Assembly: GCF_900188485.1 (NCBI RefSeq)
Contig: NZ_FZPH01000002.1
Span: forward strand, 62,001-126,000
Reading direction: 5' to 3'
From: Asanoa hainanensis
Lineage (GTDB): Bacteria; Actinomycetota; Actinomycetes; Mycobacteriales; Micromonosporaceae
DNA length: 64,000 bases
This document shows, one piece after another, positions 43,594 to 51,938 of the stretch; position 1 is the stretch's first letter, and every line of letters begins with the position of its first letter. Made by a program: the position numbers and the translations under genes. The notes under the pieces were generated by a model that saw only the letters and a program-made list of their open reading frames with translations, had not been told where the DNA came from and did not search any database.

Positions 43594-43887
43594 TCAGAGG
43601 TTCTGCAGGATCCGCAGGGCGCGCGAGACCCGGAACATCGTGCCGCTGTCGGCGACGTCGACCACCTCGGTGAACCACTTCTTCATGGGCGACGAGAGCC
43701 GGTCGGGCATGACCACATAGGACCCCATCGGCACGGCCAACGGTGAGTCACGCAACAGATCGGACTCGACCACTTCGACCACGATCAGGATGGGTACGTC
43801 GGTGCTGTTGTAGAGGTCGGAGCTGACCACCAGGCCGAGGCGTTCACGGGCGCCGTTGATGCGCCAGATCTCGCCCCTACGCGGCAC
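43594..43887 (-). CDS. MazF/PemK-like toxin
   Basis: 97 residues from GTG 43887. It begins VPRRGEIWRINGARERLGLVV, matching the RGEIWxx start of PemK/MazF endoribonucleases, followed by the SDLYN.. segment and VVMPDRLSSPMKKWF. Members cut mRNA at short sequences and form a pair with an antitoxin. It overlaps the upstream gene by 11 bases, so co-translation is expected. Cognate pairing is inferred from position. Confidence 0.8.
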   Translation of the reverse strand: MPRRGEIWRINGARERLGLVVSSDLYNSTDVPILIVVEVVESDLLRDSPLAVPMGSYVVMPDRLSSPMKKWFTEVVDVADSGTMFRVSRALRILQNL

Positions 43888-44137
43888 GCCCGTCGCCTCC
43901 GAAGAGGGCCTCGTCGACCATCGCCGCCTCGCGCTCGTCGGCCAGCGCGGCGGCCTCCAGCTCCGCGGCGCCCGCCCGGCCGACCGCAGCGGCATGCGCC
44001 GTGAACAGCTCACGGACCGCTTTCTCGCGGGCGGCCTGGTCCATCCACGCCGACAGGGACATCCCCTCGCGCTTGGCGTAGCGGCGGGCCTCTTCGATGG
44101 TCTCGTCCGAGAACGAGAGGGTCACCTTGGCGGTCAT
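43877..44137 (-). CDS. Antitoxin of the MazF-like pair (ribbon-helix-helix type)
   Basis: 86 residues from ATG 44137; ATG 44149 is the alternative. The N-terminus MTAKVTLSFSDETIEEARRYA has the beta-strand plus helix pattern of ribbon-helix-helix or MazE-like antitoxins; the rest is Ala/Glu-rich and helical, as expected for the toxin-wrapping part. On the minus strand TATGGT lies seven bases before the ATG, pointing to a leaderless start. A direct repeat (accatacca-type, 44135-44153) overlaps this region and could be the autoregulatory operator. Confidence 0.7.
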   Translation of the reverse strand: MTAKVTLSFSDETIEEARRYAKREGMSLSAWMDQAAREKAVRELFTAHAAAVGRAGAAELEAAALADEREAAMVDEALFGGDGRAA

Positions 44138-44256
44138 ACCAACGACCATACCAAGATTCATCCGAAGGGTACGCACAGCGAACGCACCGCAGCTCTTAGC
44201 ACTTTTGAAACAAACGGGACGCCGCGCCGAAACGGGACAGCGGCACGCTCTCGGAC

Positions 44257-45333
44257 ATGGCCCAACGGTCCGGCGAACTGACGGGTTTCACCGTTGGCGT
44301 CACGGCCGACCGGAGCCGCGACACCCTCGGCACGCTGCTCGAGCGCAGCGGCGCCCGGGTCGTACTCGCACCCGCCCTGCGGATCGTCCCCCTCGCCGAC
44401 GACACCGAGCTCCGCGCCGCCACCAGAGCCTGCCTGGACCGCCCGCCGGACATCGTGGTCGCCAACACCTCGATCGGCATGCGCGGCTGGCTGGAGGCCG
44501 CTGCCGGCTGGGGCCTGGCGGAGCCGCTGCGCGGGGTCCTCGCGCAGGCCTATCTGGTCACCAGGGATCCCCGGGTACGCGGGGGCACGGACCACGCGCC
44601 GATGGAGGAAAGCTACGCCGAGGTGATCGACCACCTGCGCGACCGGGGCGTACGCGGTCAGGTGGTGGCCATGCAGCTTCCCGGCGAGCGCCAGCCCGAG
44701 TGGACCTCCGCACTGGAGGCCGCCGGCGCGACCGTGATCGAGATTCCGGTCTACCGCTGGGCGCCGCCGCTGGACCCCGCCCCGCTGCACCGCCTGGTGG
44801 ACCTGGTCACCGGCCGGTTGGTGGACGCGGTCGCCTTCACCTCCGCCCCCGCCGTCAACGCACTGCTGCGCGCGGCCGGCCCCGCTCGCGAGGACCTGCT
44901 GGCCGCGCTCCGGCACGACGTGCTGGCCGCCTGCGTGGGTCCGGTCACGGCGGCCCCGCTCCGCCGGCACGGCATACCCGTGGTCGCGCCGGCCAAGGCC
45001 CGGCTGGGCGGCCTGGTCCGGACGATCATCAAGGAGCTGCCCCCGCGGGCGATCAGCGTGCGGGCGGCCGGCCACGACCTGACCCTGCGGGGCCACGCGG
45101 CGGTGGTCGACGGCGCCCTGAAACCGCTGGCCCCGGGCCCGATGGCGGTGCTCCGGGCGCTGGCCGCGGAGCCCGGCCGGGTGTTCTCCCGGGGTGCCCT
45201 CCAACGGACCCTGCCGAGGGGCGCCGACGAGCATGCCGTCGAGATGGCGGTGGCCCGGCTGAGGGCCGGTCTGGGTACCCCTAGAGTGGTGCAGACGGTG
45301 GTTAAGCGCGGCTACCGACTGGCTGTAGACTGA
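44257..45333 (+). CDS. Uroporphyrinogen-III synthase fused to winged-helix DNA-binding domain
   Basis: 358 residues. Residues 1 to about 255 are a HemD domain, with the typical GFTVGVTADRSRDTLGTLLE opening and the hinge-like IEIPVYRW segment. Residues about 275-358 form an OmpR/PhoB-type winged helix (LAPGPMAVLRALAAEPGRVF with RRGYR-type wing VVKRGYRLAVD). This fusion occurs in actinobacteria (for example Rv0260c of M. tuberculosis) and is thought to control nitrite/nitrate assimilation. Whether the HemD half is active is uncertain. Upstream of rplM, separated by 129 bases. Confidence 0.9.
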   Translation: MAQRSGELTGFTVGVTADRSRDTLGTLLERSGARVVLAPALRIVPLADDTELRAATRACLDRPPDIVVANTSIGMRGWLEAAAGWGLAEPLRGVLAQAYLVTRDPRVRGGTDHAPMEESYAEVIDHLRDRGVRGQVVAMQLPGERQPEWTSALEAAGATVIEIPVYRWAPPLDPAPLHRLVDLVTGRLVDAVAFTSAPAVNALLRAAGPAREDLLAALRHDVLAACVGPVTAAPLRRHGIPVVAPAKARLGGLVRTIIKELPPRAISVRAAGHDLTLRGHAAVVDGALKPLAPGPMAVLRALAAEPGRVFSRGALQRTLPRGADEHAVEMAVARLRAGLGTPRVVQTVVKRGYRLAVD

Positions 45334-45358
45334 CGGTGGCCCCGGCCACAACCCCGTT

Positions 45359-45388
45359 TTGACCCTGCCTGCTCGCAGCAGGTATTGT
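45359..45388 (+). promoter_or_regulatory. rplM-rpsI promoter with internal inverted repeat
   Basis: TTGACC (45359-45364) and TATTGT (45383-45388), gap 18. The gap contains the perfect inverted repeat cctgct-cgc-agcagg (45368-45382), and cagcag / ctgctg overlap the -10. This would place an operator between the two promoter boxes. Confidence 0.7.
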
Positions 45389-45462
45389 TGTCTGCTGTTG
45401 TGCGCGACGTGACAAACATTCTGGCGCGCGACCCCAGACCGACGACGAGACAAGGTAAACCT

Positions 45463-45906
45463 GTGCGTACGTACAGCCCGAAGCCGGGTGAGATCGAGCG
45501 TCAGTGGCTCATCATCGACGCGTCTGACGTCGTGCTGGGCCGGTTGGCCACCCACGCGGCCACGCTGCTGCGCGGCAAGCACAAGCCGACCTTCGCCCCC
45601 CACGTCGACACCGGCGACTTCGTCGTGGTCATCAACGCTGGCAAGGTCGCCCTGACCGGCAACAAGCGCCAGAACAAGGTCGCCTACCGCCACTCCGGCT
45701 ACCCGGGTGGTCTCAAGCAGGTGGCTTACGAGGAGCTGCTCGCGAAGCGCCCCGAACACGCGGTCGAGCTCGCCGTCAAGGGCATGCTCCCGCACAACAA
45801 GCTCGGTCGTCAGCTGATCAAGAAGCTGAAGGTCTACCCCGGCGCCGAGCACCCGCACGCCGCGCAGCAGCCGGTGCCGTTCGAGATCAAGCAGATCGCG
45901 CAGTGA
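45463..45906 (+). CDS. rplM: Ribosomal protein L13
   Basis: Early-assembly 50S protein. 147 residues from GTG 45463 ([15 protein letters not shown]). Blocks [20 protein letters not shown] (about 20-39) and [20 protein letters not shown] (about 110-129) are typical. It overlaps the upstream candidate start of rpsI by four bases. Confidence 0.97.
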   Translation: MRTYSPKPGEIERQWLIIDASDVVLGRLATHAATLLRGKHKPTFAPHVDTGDFVVVINAGKVALTGNKRQNKVAYRHSGYPGGLKQVAYEELLAKRPEHAVELAVKGMLPHNKLGRQLIKKLKVYPGAEHPHAAQQPVPFEIKQIAQ

Positions 45907-45929
45907 GCGCGGACGAGGAAGTCACCAAC

Positions 45930-46403
45930 ATGACCGATGTCAGCGAGGCCACCCCGGTCGCCGTCGCCGAGGCCACCGCTCCGGCCCCCGCTCCCGCGCC
46001 CCGCGCCCCGCGCGGCGACCGCCCGATCCAGACCGTGGGCCGGCGCAAGGAAGCCATCGTCCGCGTGCGCATCGTGCCGGGCAGCGGCAAGATCACCTGC
46101 AACGGCCGCGAGCTCGAGGAGTACTTCCCGAGCAAGGTCCACCAGCAGCTCATCCGCGAGCCGCTGGTCACCACGGAGAAGGCCGAGGCGTTCGACGTCA
46201 TCGCCAACCTTCGCGGCGGTGGCATCACCGGGCAGGCCGGCGCGCTGCGCCTCGCGATCGCCCGTGCGCTGATCACCAACGAGCCCGACGACCGTCCGGC
46301 GCTCAAGAAGGCCGGCTTCCTCACCCGTGACGCGCGGGTCAAGGAAAGCAAGAAGTACGGTCTCAAGAAGGCCCGTAAGGCTCCGCAGTACTCCAAGCGT
46401 TGA
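45930..46403 (+). CDS. rpsI: Ribosomal protein S9
   Basis: Head protein whose C-terminal arginine contacts P-site tRNA; the end PQYSKR is intact. 157 residues from ATG 45930, which has GAGGAAG upstream. A GTG at 45903 overlaps the rplM stop (GTGA) and would add nine residues; the choice is open. The first 30 residues are Ala/Pro-rich and not part of the fold, which begins [14 protein letters not shown]. Confidence 0.95.
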   Translation: MTDVSEATPVAVAEATAPAPAPAPRAPRGDRPIQTVGRRKEAIVRVRIVPGSGKITCNGRELEEYFPSKVHQQLIREPLVTTEKAEAFDVIANLRGGGITGQAGALRLAIARALITNEPDDRPALKKAGFLTRDARVKESKKYGLKKARKAPQYSKR

Positions 46404-46415
46404 TTCACTGACCAC

Positions 46416-46459
46416 ACGGCCGGGATCCGCCATCGCCACGGCGACGGCGTCCCGGCCGT
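46416..46459 (+). terminator. Hairpin between rpsI and glmM
   Basis: acggccggga pairs perfectly with tcccggccgt, extended by cgcc / ggcg across a small bulge. It lies 12 bases after the rpsI stop. Weak T-tract (ttggcattc). Confidence 0.6.
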
Positions 46460-46495
46460 TGGCATTCCCGGACCCGAATTACAGCGGAGGATCAG

Positions 46496-47845
46496 ATGGG
46501 TCGTCTCTTCGGCACCGACGGGGTACGCGGTAAGGCGAACGCCGACCTCACCCCGGAGCTCGCGCTCGCCGTGGCGGTCGCCGCCGCCCGTACCCTCGCC
46601 GAAGTCGACCGGTCCCACCCGCCGCTGGCCGTCGTGGGCCGCGACCCGCGGGCGTCCGGCGAGATGCTCGAGGCGGCCACCGTCGCGGGCCTGACCAGCG
46701 CGGGCGCCAACGTCGTGCGGGTGGGCGTGCTGCCCACGCCGGCGGTGGCCTACCTGGTCGCCGAGACCAAGGCCGACTTCGGCGTGATGCTCTCGGCCTC
46801 GCACAACCCGATGCCCGACAACGGCATCAAGATCTTCGCGGCCGGCGGGCACAAGCTGCCCGACGACATCGAGCACCGGATCGAGGCGGCCATCGAGGCC
46901 GGCACCGCCGGCTGGACCCGGCCGACCGGGGCCGGCGTCGGCCGCGCGCACGACCTGCTCGACGGTGCCGACCACTACGTGCAGCACCTGATCGGCTCGG
47001 TCGCGCAGCCGCTGACCGGGCTCAAGGTCGTCGTCGACTGCGCCAACGGCGCCGCCGCCGACATCGCCCCCGTGGTCTACCGCGAGGCGGGCGCCGAGGT
47101 GATCGCGATCCACGCCGAGCCGGACGGGCTCAACATCAACGACGGCTGCGGCTCGACCCACCTCGACGCCGTGCGCGAGGCCGTCCTGGCCCACGGCGCC
47201 GACCTGGGCATCGCGGTCGACGGCGACGCCGACCGCTGCCTCGCGGTCACCGCCGCCGGTGACGAGGTCGACGGCGACCAGATCATGGCGATCCTGGCGC
47301 TGGCCATGCGCGAGGCGGGCACGCTGACCGACGACACGCTGGTCACGACCGTGATGAGCAACCTCGGCCTCAAGCTGGCCATGCGCCGCGAGGGCGTCAA
47401 CCTGGTCGAGACCAAGGTCGGCGACCGCTACGTGCTCGACGAGCTGCGCGCCTCCGGGCTCGCGCTGGGCGGCGAGCAGAGCGGCCACATCATCATGCCG
47501 GCGTACGCGACCACCGGTGACGGCGTGCTGGCCGGCCTGCAGCTGATGGCCCGGATGGCCACATCCGGCAAGCCGCTGGCCGAGCTCGCGTCGGTGGTCA
47601 CCAAGCTGCCGCAGGTGCTGATCAACGTGCCGGTCGGCGACCGTACGGTCGGCGCGCAGGACCCGGCGGTGCTGGCCGCGGCCGCGGCGGCCGAGGCCGA
47701 GCTCGGCGACACGGGCCGGGTGCTGCTCCGCCCGTCGGGCACCGAGCCGCTGGTGCGGGTGATGGTCGAGGCGGCCACCGCCGAGGTCGCGCAGGACGTC
47801 GCGGAGCGGCTCGTCGCCGTCGTGCGTACCGCGTCGCCGGTCTGA
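46496..47845 (+). CDS. glmM: Phosphoglucosamine mutase
   Basis: Converts glucosamine-6-phosphate to glucosamine-1-phosphate for UDP-GlcNAc and peptidoglycan. 449 residues. The phosphoserine loop SASHNP places the catalytic serine at S102, the same number as in E. coli. The metal loop DGDADR is near 240 and the phosphate-binding RPSGTEP near 405. GGAGGAT is the ribosome site. Its product feeds the same pathway as the GlmS encoded 8 kb downstream. Confidence 0.98.
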   Translation: MGRLFGTDGVRGKANADLTPELALAVAVAAARTLAEVDRSHPPLAVVGRDPRASGEMLEAATVAGLTSAGANVVRVGVLPTPAVAYLVAETKADFGVMLSASHNPMPDNGIKIFAAGGHKLPDDIEHRIEAAIEAGTAGWTRPTGAGVGRAHDLLDGADHYVQHLIGSVAQPLTGLKVVVDCANGAAADIAPVVYREAGAEVIAIHAEPDGLNINDGCGSTHLDAVREAVLAHGADLGIAVDGDADRCLAVTAAGDEVDGDQIMAILALAMREAGTLTDDTLVTTVMSNLGLKLAMRREGVNLVETKVGDRYVLDELRASGLALGGEQSGHIIMPAYATTGDGVLAGLQLMARMATSGKPLAELASVVTKLPQVLINVPVGDRTVGAQDPAVLAAAAAAEAELGDTGRVLLRPSGTEPLVRVMVEAATAEVAQDVAERLVAVVRTASPV

Positions 47846-47852
47846 GATCTTC

Positions 47853-47900
47853 TTGACGTCCGATCTCCTTTAGTTGACGATTCAACTTTTAGGAGATCGG
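47853..47900 (+). promoter_or_regulatory. Nested inverted repeats before the DoxX gene
   Basis: Outer arms ccgatctcct (47860-47869) and aggagatcgg (47891-47900) are perfectly complementary. Inside them agttga (47872-47877) and tcaact (47882-47887) form a second perfect palindrome with a cgat centre. A TTGACG (47853-47858) box lies just before. AGTTGA-N4-TCAACT resembles MarR-type operators; the outer arms could also form an RNA hairpin that buries an AGGAG sequence. Confidence 0.65.
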
Positions 47901-47909
47901 ACACCCCCC

Positions 47910-48269
47910 ATGAATGTCGTTCTCTGGATCATCGCGATCGTGCTCGCCATCGCCTTTGTCGGTGCCGGTCTGATGAAGATGCTCCAGCCGAAAGAGAAGC
48001 TGATCGAGACCGGTCTGGGTTGGACCGAGGGCTTCTCACCCAACGCCGTCAAGGCGATCGGCGCGCTGGACTTCCTCGCCGGCCTCGGTCTGGTCCTGCC
48101 GGCGCTGTTCGGCGTCGCCGAGATCCTCGTGCCGCTGGCCGCGGTCGGCATCGTGCTGCTGATGATCGGCGCGATTGTGGTGCACGGCCGCCGCCGCGAG
48201 ACGCCGATGGTGATCGCCAACCTGGTGCTGCTCGTGCTGGCCGCCGTGGTGGCGTGGGGCCGGTTCTAG
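47910..48269 (+). CDS. DoxX-like small membrane protein
   Basis: 119 residues from ATG 47910. Four hydrophobic segments (about 2-22, 46-66, 70-90, 98-117) and the family stretch FVGAGLMKMLQPKEKL near residues 17-32 identify a DoxX-like protein (PF13564). Related proteins act in redox or thiol-stress homeostasis; the substrate is unknown. Its expression is probably controlled through the nested palindromes upstream. Confidence 0.8.
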   Translation: MNVVLWIIAIVLAIAFVGAGLMKMLQPKEKLIETGLGWTEGFSPNAVKAIGALDFLAGLGLVLPALFGVAEILVPLAAVGIVLLMIGAIVVHGRRRETPMVIANLVLLVLAAVVAWGRF

Positions 48270-49435
48270 TTTTTCCTGAGGCGGGCGACCGCTTCGTTGA
48301 GGACGGCCGGCCGTTTGCAGAAGGCGAACCGGACCAGCCGGCGGCCGGCGTCCTCGTGGTCGTAGAACACCTGGGTCGGCACCGCCACGACGCCCGAGCG
48401 CTCCGGCAGCGACCGACAGAACTCCACCCCGTCGGTGCCGCCCAACGGCGTGATGTCTGCCGTGACGAAGTAGGTGCCCTCCGGGAGCAGCACGCCGAAG
48501 CCGGCGTCCCGCAGGCCGGCGACGAGCAGGTCGCGCTGTGCCTGCAGGCCGGCGCGGAACTCGCTGAAGTAGTGGTCGGGCAGGCCGAGCGCGATCGCGA
48601 CCGCCGGCTGGAACGGCGAGCCGTTGACGAACGTCAGGAACTGCTTGACCCGCAGCACCGCCGACACCAGGTCGCGCGGACCGCTGGCCCAGCCGATCTT
48701 CCATCCGGTGCAGGAGAACGTCTTGCCGGCCGACGAGATCCGCAGCGTGCGCTCGCGCATGCCGGGCAGGGTCGCCAGCGGCACGTGCGGCGTCGCGGCG
48801 TCCGTGAAGACCAGGTGCTCGTAGACCTCGTCGGTCACCGCGTAGACGTCGTGCGCCTGGCACAACTCCGCGACGAGGGCCAGCTCGTCGCGCGTGAAGA
48901 CCTTGCCCGTCGGGTTGTGCGGGGAGTTCAACAGCACCATCCGGGTACGCGGACCGAACGCGCGACGCAGCTCGTCGGGGTCCACGGTGTAGTGGCCGTC
49001 GGCGCCGGGACGCAGCGTCACCGGCCGGCGCACCGCACCCGCGAGCGCGATCGCCGCCGCGTACGAGTCGTAGTAGGGCTCGAAGCAGACCACCTCGTCG
49101 CCGGGCTCGCACAGGGCCAGGATCGTCGCCGCGACCGCCTCGGTGGCGCCGGCCGTGACCAGCACCTCGCCGTCGGGGTCGTAGTCGAGACCCCAGAACC
49201 TTTGCTGGTGCGCGCTGATCGCAGCTCGCAGAGCCGGAATGCCGGGGCCGGGCGGGTACTGGTTGGCTCCGTTGTGGATCGCCTCGGCGGCGGCGTCGAG
49301 CATCTCCTTGGGACCGTCGGTGTCCGGGAAGCCCTGGCCCAGGTTGACGGCGCCGGTCCGCACGGCGAGCGCGGACATCTCCGCGAAGATCGTGGTGCCG
49401 AACGGGCGCATCCGCGCGACCAGCGGGTCCGTCAC
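48266..49435 (-). CDS. PLP-dependent class I/II aminotransferase
   Basis: 389 residues from GTG 49435. The PLP lysine is K238 in SSAGKTFSCTGWKIGW; NSPHNPTGK (about 170-178) and the Asp/Tyr pair (TDEVYEHL) are present. The closest named relatives are kynurenine/glutamine aminotransferases and actinobacterial DapC (succinyl-diaminopimelate aminotransferase, as Rv0858c); sequence alone cannot decide. Its start overlaps the stop of the TetR gene by four bases, so the two are one operon. It converges with the DoxX gene, overlapping by four bases. Confidence 0.85.
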   Translation of the reverse strand: MTDPLVARMRPFGTTIFAEMSALAVRTGAVNLGQGFPDTDGPKEMLDAAAEAIHNGANQYPPGPGIPALRAAISAHQQRFWGLDYDPDGEVLVTAGATEAVAATILALCEPGDEVVCFEPYYDSYAAAIALAGAVRRPVTLRPGADGHYTVDPDELRRAFGPRTRMVLLNSPHNPTGKVFTRDELALVAELCQAHDVYAVTDEVYEHLVFTDAATPHVPLATLPGMRERTLRISSAGKTFSCTGWKIGWASGPRDLVSAVLRVKQFLTFVNGSPFQPAVAIALGLPDHYFSEFRAGLQAQRDLLVAGLRDAGFGVLLPEGTYFVTADITPLGGTDGVEFCRSLPERSGVVAVPTQVFYDHEDAGRRLVRFAFCKRPAVLNEAVARLRKN

Positions 49436-50187
49436 TGTTCCTCCTCGTAGCCGGCGACCAGACGCTCGATGCCGTCGAAAATCATGGTGAGGCCGAACCG
49501 GACCTCCATGTCCAACTCCTGCTCGCTCATTCCCTCTTCGGGGTCGTCGAACATGCCCTCGTCGACGAGGCGGGCGAGGTCGGGGAGCTGGTCCTTGTCG
49601 ACCACCAGGCGGAGCATCTCGCCGTACGCGGGATAGCCCAGGGCCGCACCCGCCGCGCCCTGGTTGACCTCCTGCGCCATGCGGACCTGGCCGCGGATGA
49701 AGATCAGCAAGAGCATCACGACGCCGAGCCGGAGCTCCGAGGGTACGTTCGTGCGGCGGAAGCAGCCCAGGCCCCGGTCGAGCCAGGTGAGCTGGCCGGG
49801 ACCGACCGGCGGAGTCGGGCCGAGCGGCACGTGCAGCACCCACGGGAACCGCCGGTAGAGCCCGACGAGCTCGTACGCCCAGCGCTCCAGGTTGGGTCGC
49901 CAGCCCGCGTCGTCGTCGGGTTCCGGCGGGGCGTTCTTGACCGCGCAGACGTCGGTCATCACCTGGAGCAGCTCGTCCTTGGTGCGGACGTAGCGATAGA
50001 GCGACATCGCCGACTTGCCCAGCTTCTCGGCCACGCGGTTCATCGAGAGGGGCCCGAGCCCTTCGGCCGACGCGATCTCGATGGCGGCGTCGACGATCTG
50101 CTCGATGCTGAGATTGGGGCGCGGGCCGCGTTTGGCGGGCTCGCGGCGTCCCCACAGCACGTCGACGCCGGGCGGGAGTTCAGGCAT
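49432..50187 (-). CDS. TetR-family repressor
   Basis: 251 residues. The N-terminal helix-turn-helix is clear (IVDAAIEIASAEGLGPLSMNR then LGKSAMSLYRYVRTKDELL, about 30-75); the C-terminal ligand part is of the TetR_C tetracycline-like type. It faces the ABC exporter genes and starts at ATG 50187. On its strand TTGGTT and TAGGAT with a 17-base gap end six bases before the ATG, so it is likely leaderless. It probably represses both itself and the exporter. Confidence 0.9.
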   Translation of the reverse strand: MPELPPGVDVLWGRREPAKRGPRPNLSIEQIVDAAIEIASAEGLGPLSMNRVAEKLGKSAMSLYRYVRTKDELLQVMTDVCAVKNAPPEPDDDAGWRPNLERWAYELVGLYRRFPWVLHVPLGPTPPVGPGQLTWLDRGLGCFRRTNVPSELRLGVVMLLLIFIRGQVRMAQEVNQGAAGAALGYPAYGEMLRLVVDKDQLPDLARLVDEGMFDDPEEGMSEQELDMEVRFGLTMIFDGIERLVAGYEEEQ

Positions 50188-50193
50188 TGCTTC

Positions 50194-50237
50194 ATCCTAA
50201 AACTGCGTATAGCCTAAACCAATTAGCGTAGGCCATA
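50194..50237. promoter_or_regulatory. TetR promoter and operator between tetR and the ABC exporter
   Basis: Minus strand: -35 TTGGTT at 50222-50217 and -10 TAGGAT at 50199-50194. Inverted arms tatagccta (50208-50216) and taggccata (50229-50237) match at 8 of 9 positions with a 12-base centre; the left arm lies in the promoter spacer. This is the natural binding site of the divergent repressor. Confidence 0.65.
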
Positions 50238-50254
50238 AACAGTTGGGGGAGGGC

Positions 50255-51172
50255 GTGGACGCGATCCAGGTCCAGGGAGTTTCGAAGTCGTACGGTGCGC
50301 AACAGGTGTTGACCGGCATCGACCTCGCCGTGCCGGCGGGCACCGTGTTCGGCTTGCTGGGTCCGAACGGTGCCGGCAAGACGACGCTGGTGCGGATCCT
50401 CGCGACGCTGGTCCGGCCCGACGCCGGGCGGGCTTCGGTGGTCGGGCACGACGTGGTGACCTCGGCGTTCGAGGTGCGCCAGAAGATCAGCCTGACCGGG
50501 CAGTACGCGGCGGTCGACGAGCTGCAGACCGGCCGGGAGAACCTGGTCATGGTCGGCCGGCTGCGGCGGCTCGGTCGGTCGGCGGCGCGGCGGCGGGCCG
50601 TGTCGCTTTTGGAGCGGTTCGACCTCGCCGAGGCCGGGGGGAAGCTCGTCAAGACGTACTCGGGTGGCATGCGGCGCCGCCTCGACCTGGCGATGAGCCT
50701 GGTCACCGAGCCGCCGGTGATCTTCCTGGACGAGCCGACCACGGGCCTCGACCCGCGTAGCCGGCAGCAGATGTGGTCGTTCGTGCGCGAGCTCGCTTCC
50801 GGTGGCTCGACGATCTTCCTGACCACGCAGTACCTGGAGGAGGCCGACCAGTTGGCCGACCGCATCATGCTGATCGACCACGGGGTGGCGGTGGCCGAAG
50901 GGACCGCCGACTCGCTGAAGGTGCGGGTCGGCGGGGAGCGGGTCTCGCTGACGTTCGCGTCCGCCTCCTCGGTCGCGTTGGCGGTCGCGGATCTCGATCC
51001 CGTCGCTTCGACTGCCACGTCGGTGACCGTCGCGACCAGCGGCACCGCGGCCGAGGTGCGCGAGTTGCTCGACCGGATGGACAAGATCGGCGCGCCCGTC
51101 GACAAGGTCGCCATCCACCGGCCCACCCTCGACGACGTGTTCTTCGCCCTGACCGGAGGTGGCCCGCGATGA
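50255..51172 (+). CDS. ABC exporter ATP-binding protein (DrrA type)
   Basis: 305 residues from GTG 50255, with GGGGGA just upstream; a TTG at 50243 would be longer. Walker A GPNGAGKTT at about 36-44, signature YSGGMRRRLDL near 140, Walker B VIFLDEPTTGLDPRSR near 160, and the C-terminal DrrA-like extension. Family members export daunorubicin-like drugs or antibiotics. Coupled to the permease by a four-base overlap and next to a divergent TetR regulator, a common drug-efflux layout. Confidence 0.92.
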   Translation: MDAIQVQGVSKSYGAQQVLTGIDLAVPAGTVFGLLGPNGAGKTTLVRILATLVRPDAGRASVVGHDVVTSAFEVRQKISLTGQYAAVDELQTGRENLVMVGRLRRLGRSAARRRAVSLLERFDLAEAGGKLVKTYSGGMRRRLDLAMSLVTEPPVIFLDEPTTGLDPRSRQQMWSFVRELASGGSTIFLTTQYLEEADQLADRIMLIDHGVAVAEGTADSLKVRVGGERVSLTFASASSVALAVADLDPVASTATSVTVATSGTAAEVRELLDRMDKIGAPVDKVAIHRPTLDDVFFALTGGGPR

Positions 51173-51933
51173 CCAGCGCGTACTGGGCGATCGACAACTC
51201 GTTCGCGATGATCGGCCGCAGCCTGCGCATCTCCGCCCGCAACGTCGAGGCGCTGCTGATGGCGGTCATGCTGCCGATCATGCTGATGCTGATCTTCGTC
51301 TACATCTTCGGCGGTGCGATCAACTCGGGCACGGCGTACGTCAACTACGTCGTACCCGGGATCATCATCCTGTGTGCCGGGTTCGGGGCCTCGACCACCG
51401 CGGTCAGCGTCACCCACGACATGGTCGGCGGCCTGATCGACCGCATCCGGTCCATGCCGGTGGCGAGCTCGGCCGTCCTCACCGGACACGTCGTGGCCAG
51501 CGTGGTCCGCAACCTGGTCGCGATGGCGCTGGTGATCGGCGTCGGCCTGCTGATCGGCTGGCGACCGGCGGCGGGCGTGGCCGACTGGCTGGCGGCCATC
51601 GGGTTCCTGGCGCTGTTCATGCTGTCGATCTCGTGGCTCGCCGCGTGCCTGGGCCTGCTCGTGCGCACCGTGGACGCGGCGGGCGGCGCGACCTTCGCGA
51701 TCACCTTCCTGCCGTACGTGTCGAGCGCGTTCGTGCCGGTCGACACCCTGCCCACCTGGCTGCGCGGCGTCGCCGAGCACCAACCGATCACGCCGATCGT
51801 CGAGACGACGCGGGGCCTGCTGATGGGCACGCCGATCGGCTCGAGCTGGTGGATCGCCCTGCTGTGGTTCGGCGGCATCACCCTGGTGGCGTTCACCTGG
51901 GCGGCGGTGCTCTTCCGCCGCCGCACTGCCTAG
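51169..51933 (+). CDS. ABC-2 type exporter permease (DrrB type)
   Basis: 254 residues with six hydrophobic segments, the first at about 31-51 (LMAVMLPIMLMLIFVYIFGG). The ABC2_membrane family segment near 179-196 (AITFLPYVSSAFVPVDTLP) is typical. It partners with the preceding ATPase. The substrate is not predictable. It converges with the MmpS-like gene, five bases apart. Confidence 0.9.
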   Translation: MTSAYWAIDNSFAMIGRSLRISARNVEALLMAVMLPIMLMLIFVYIFGGAINSGTAYVNYVVPGIIILCAGFGASTTAVSVTHDMVGGLIDRIRSMPVASSAVLTGHVVASVVRNLVAMALVIGVGLLIGWRPAAGVADWLAAIGFLALFMLSISWLAACLGLLVRTVDAAGGATFAITFLPYVSSAFVPVDTLPTWLRGVAEHQPITPIVETTRGLLMGTPIGSSWWIALLWFGGITLVAFTWAAVLFRRRTA

Positions 51934-51938
51934 CTCGT

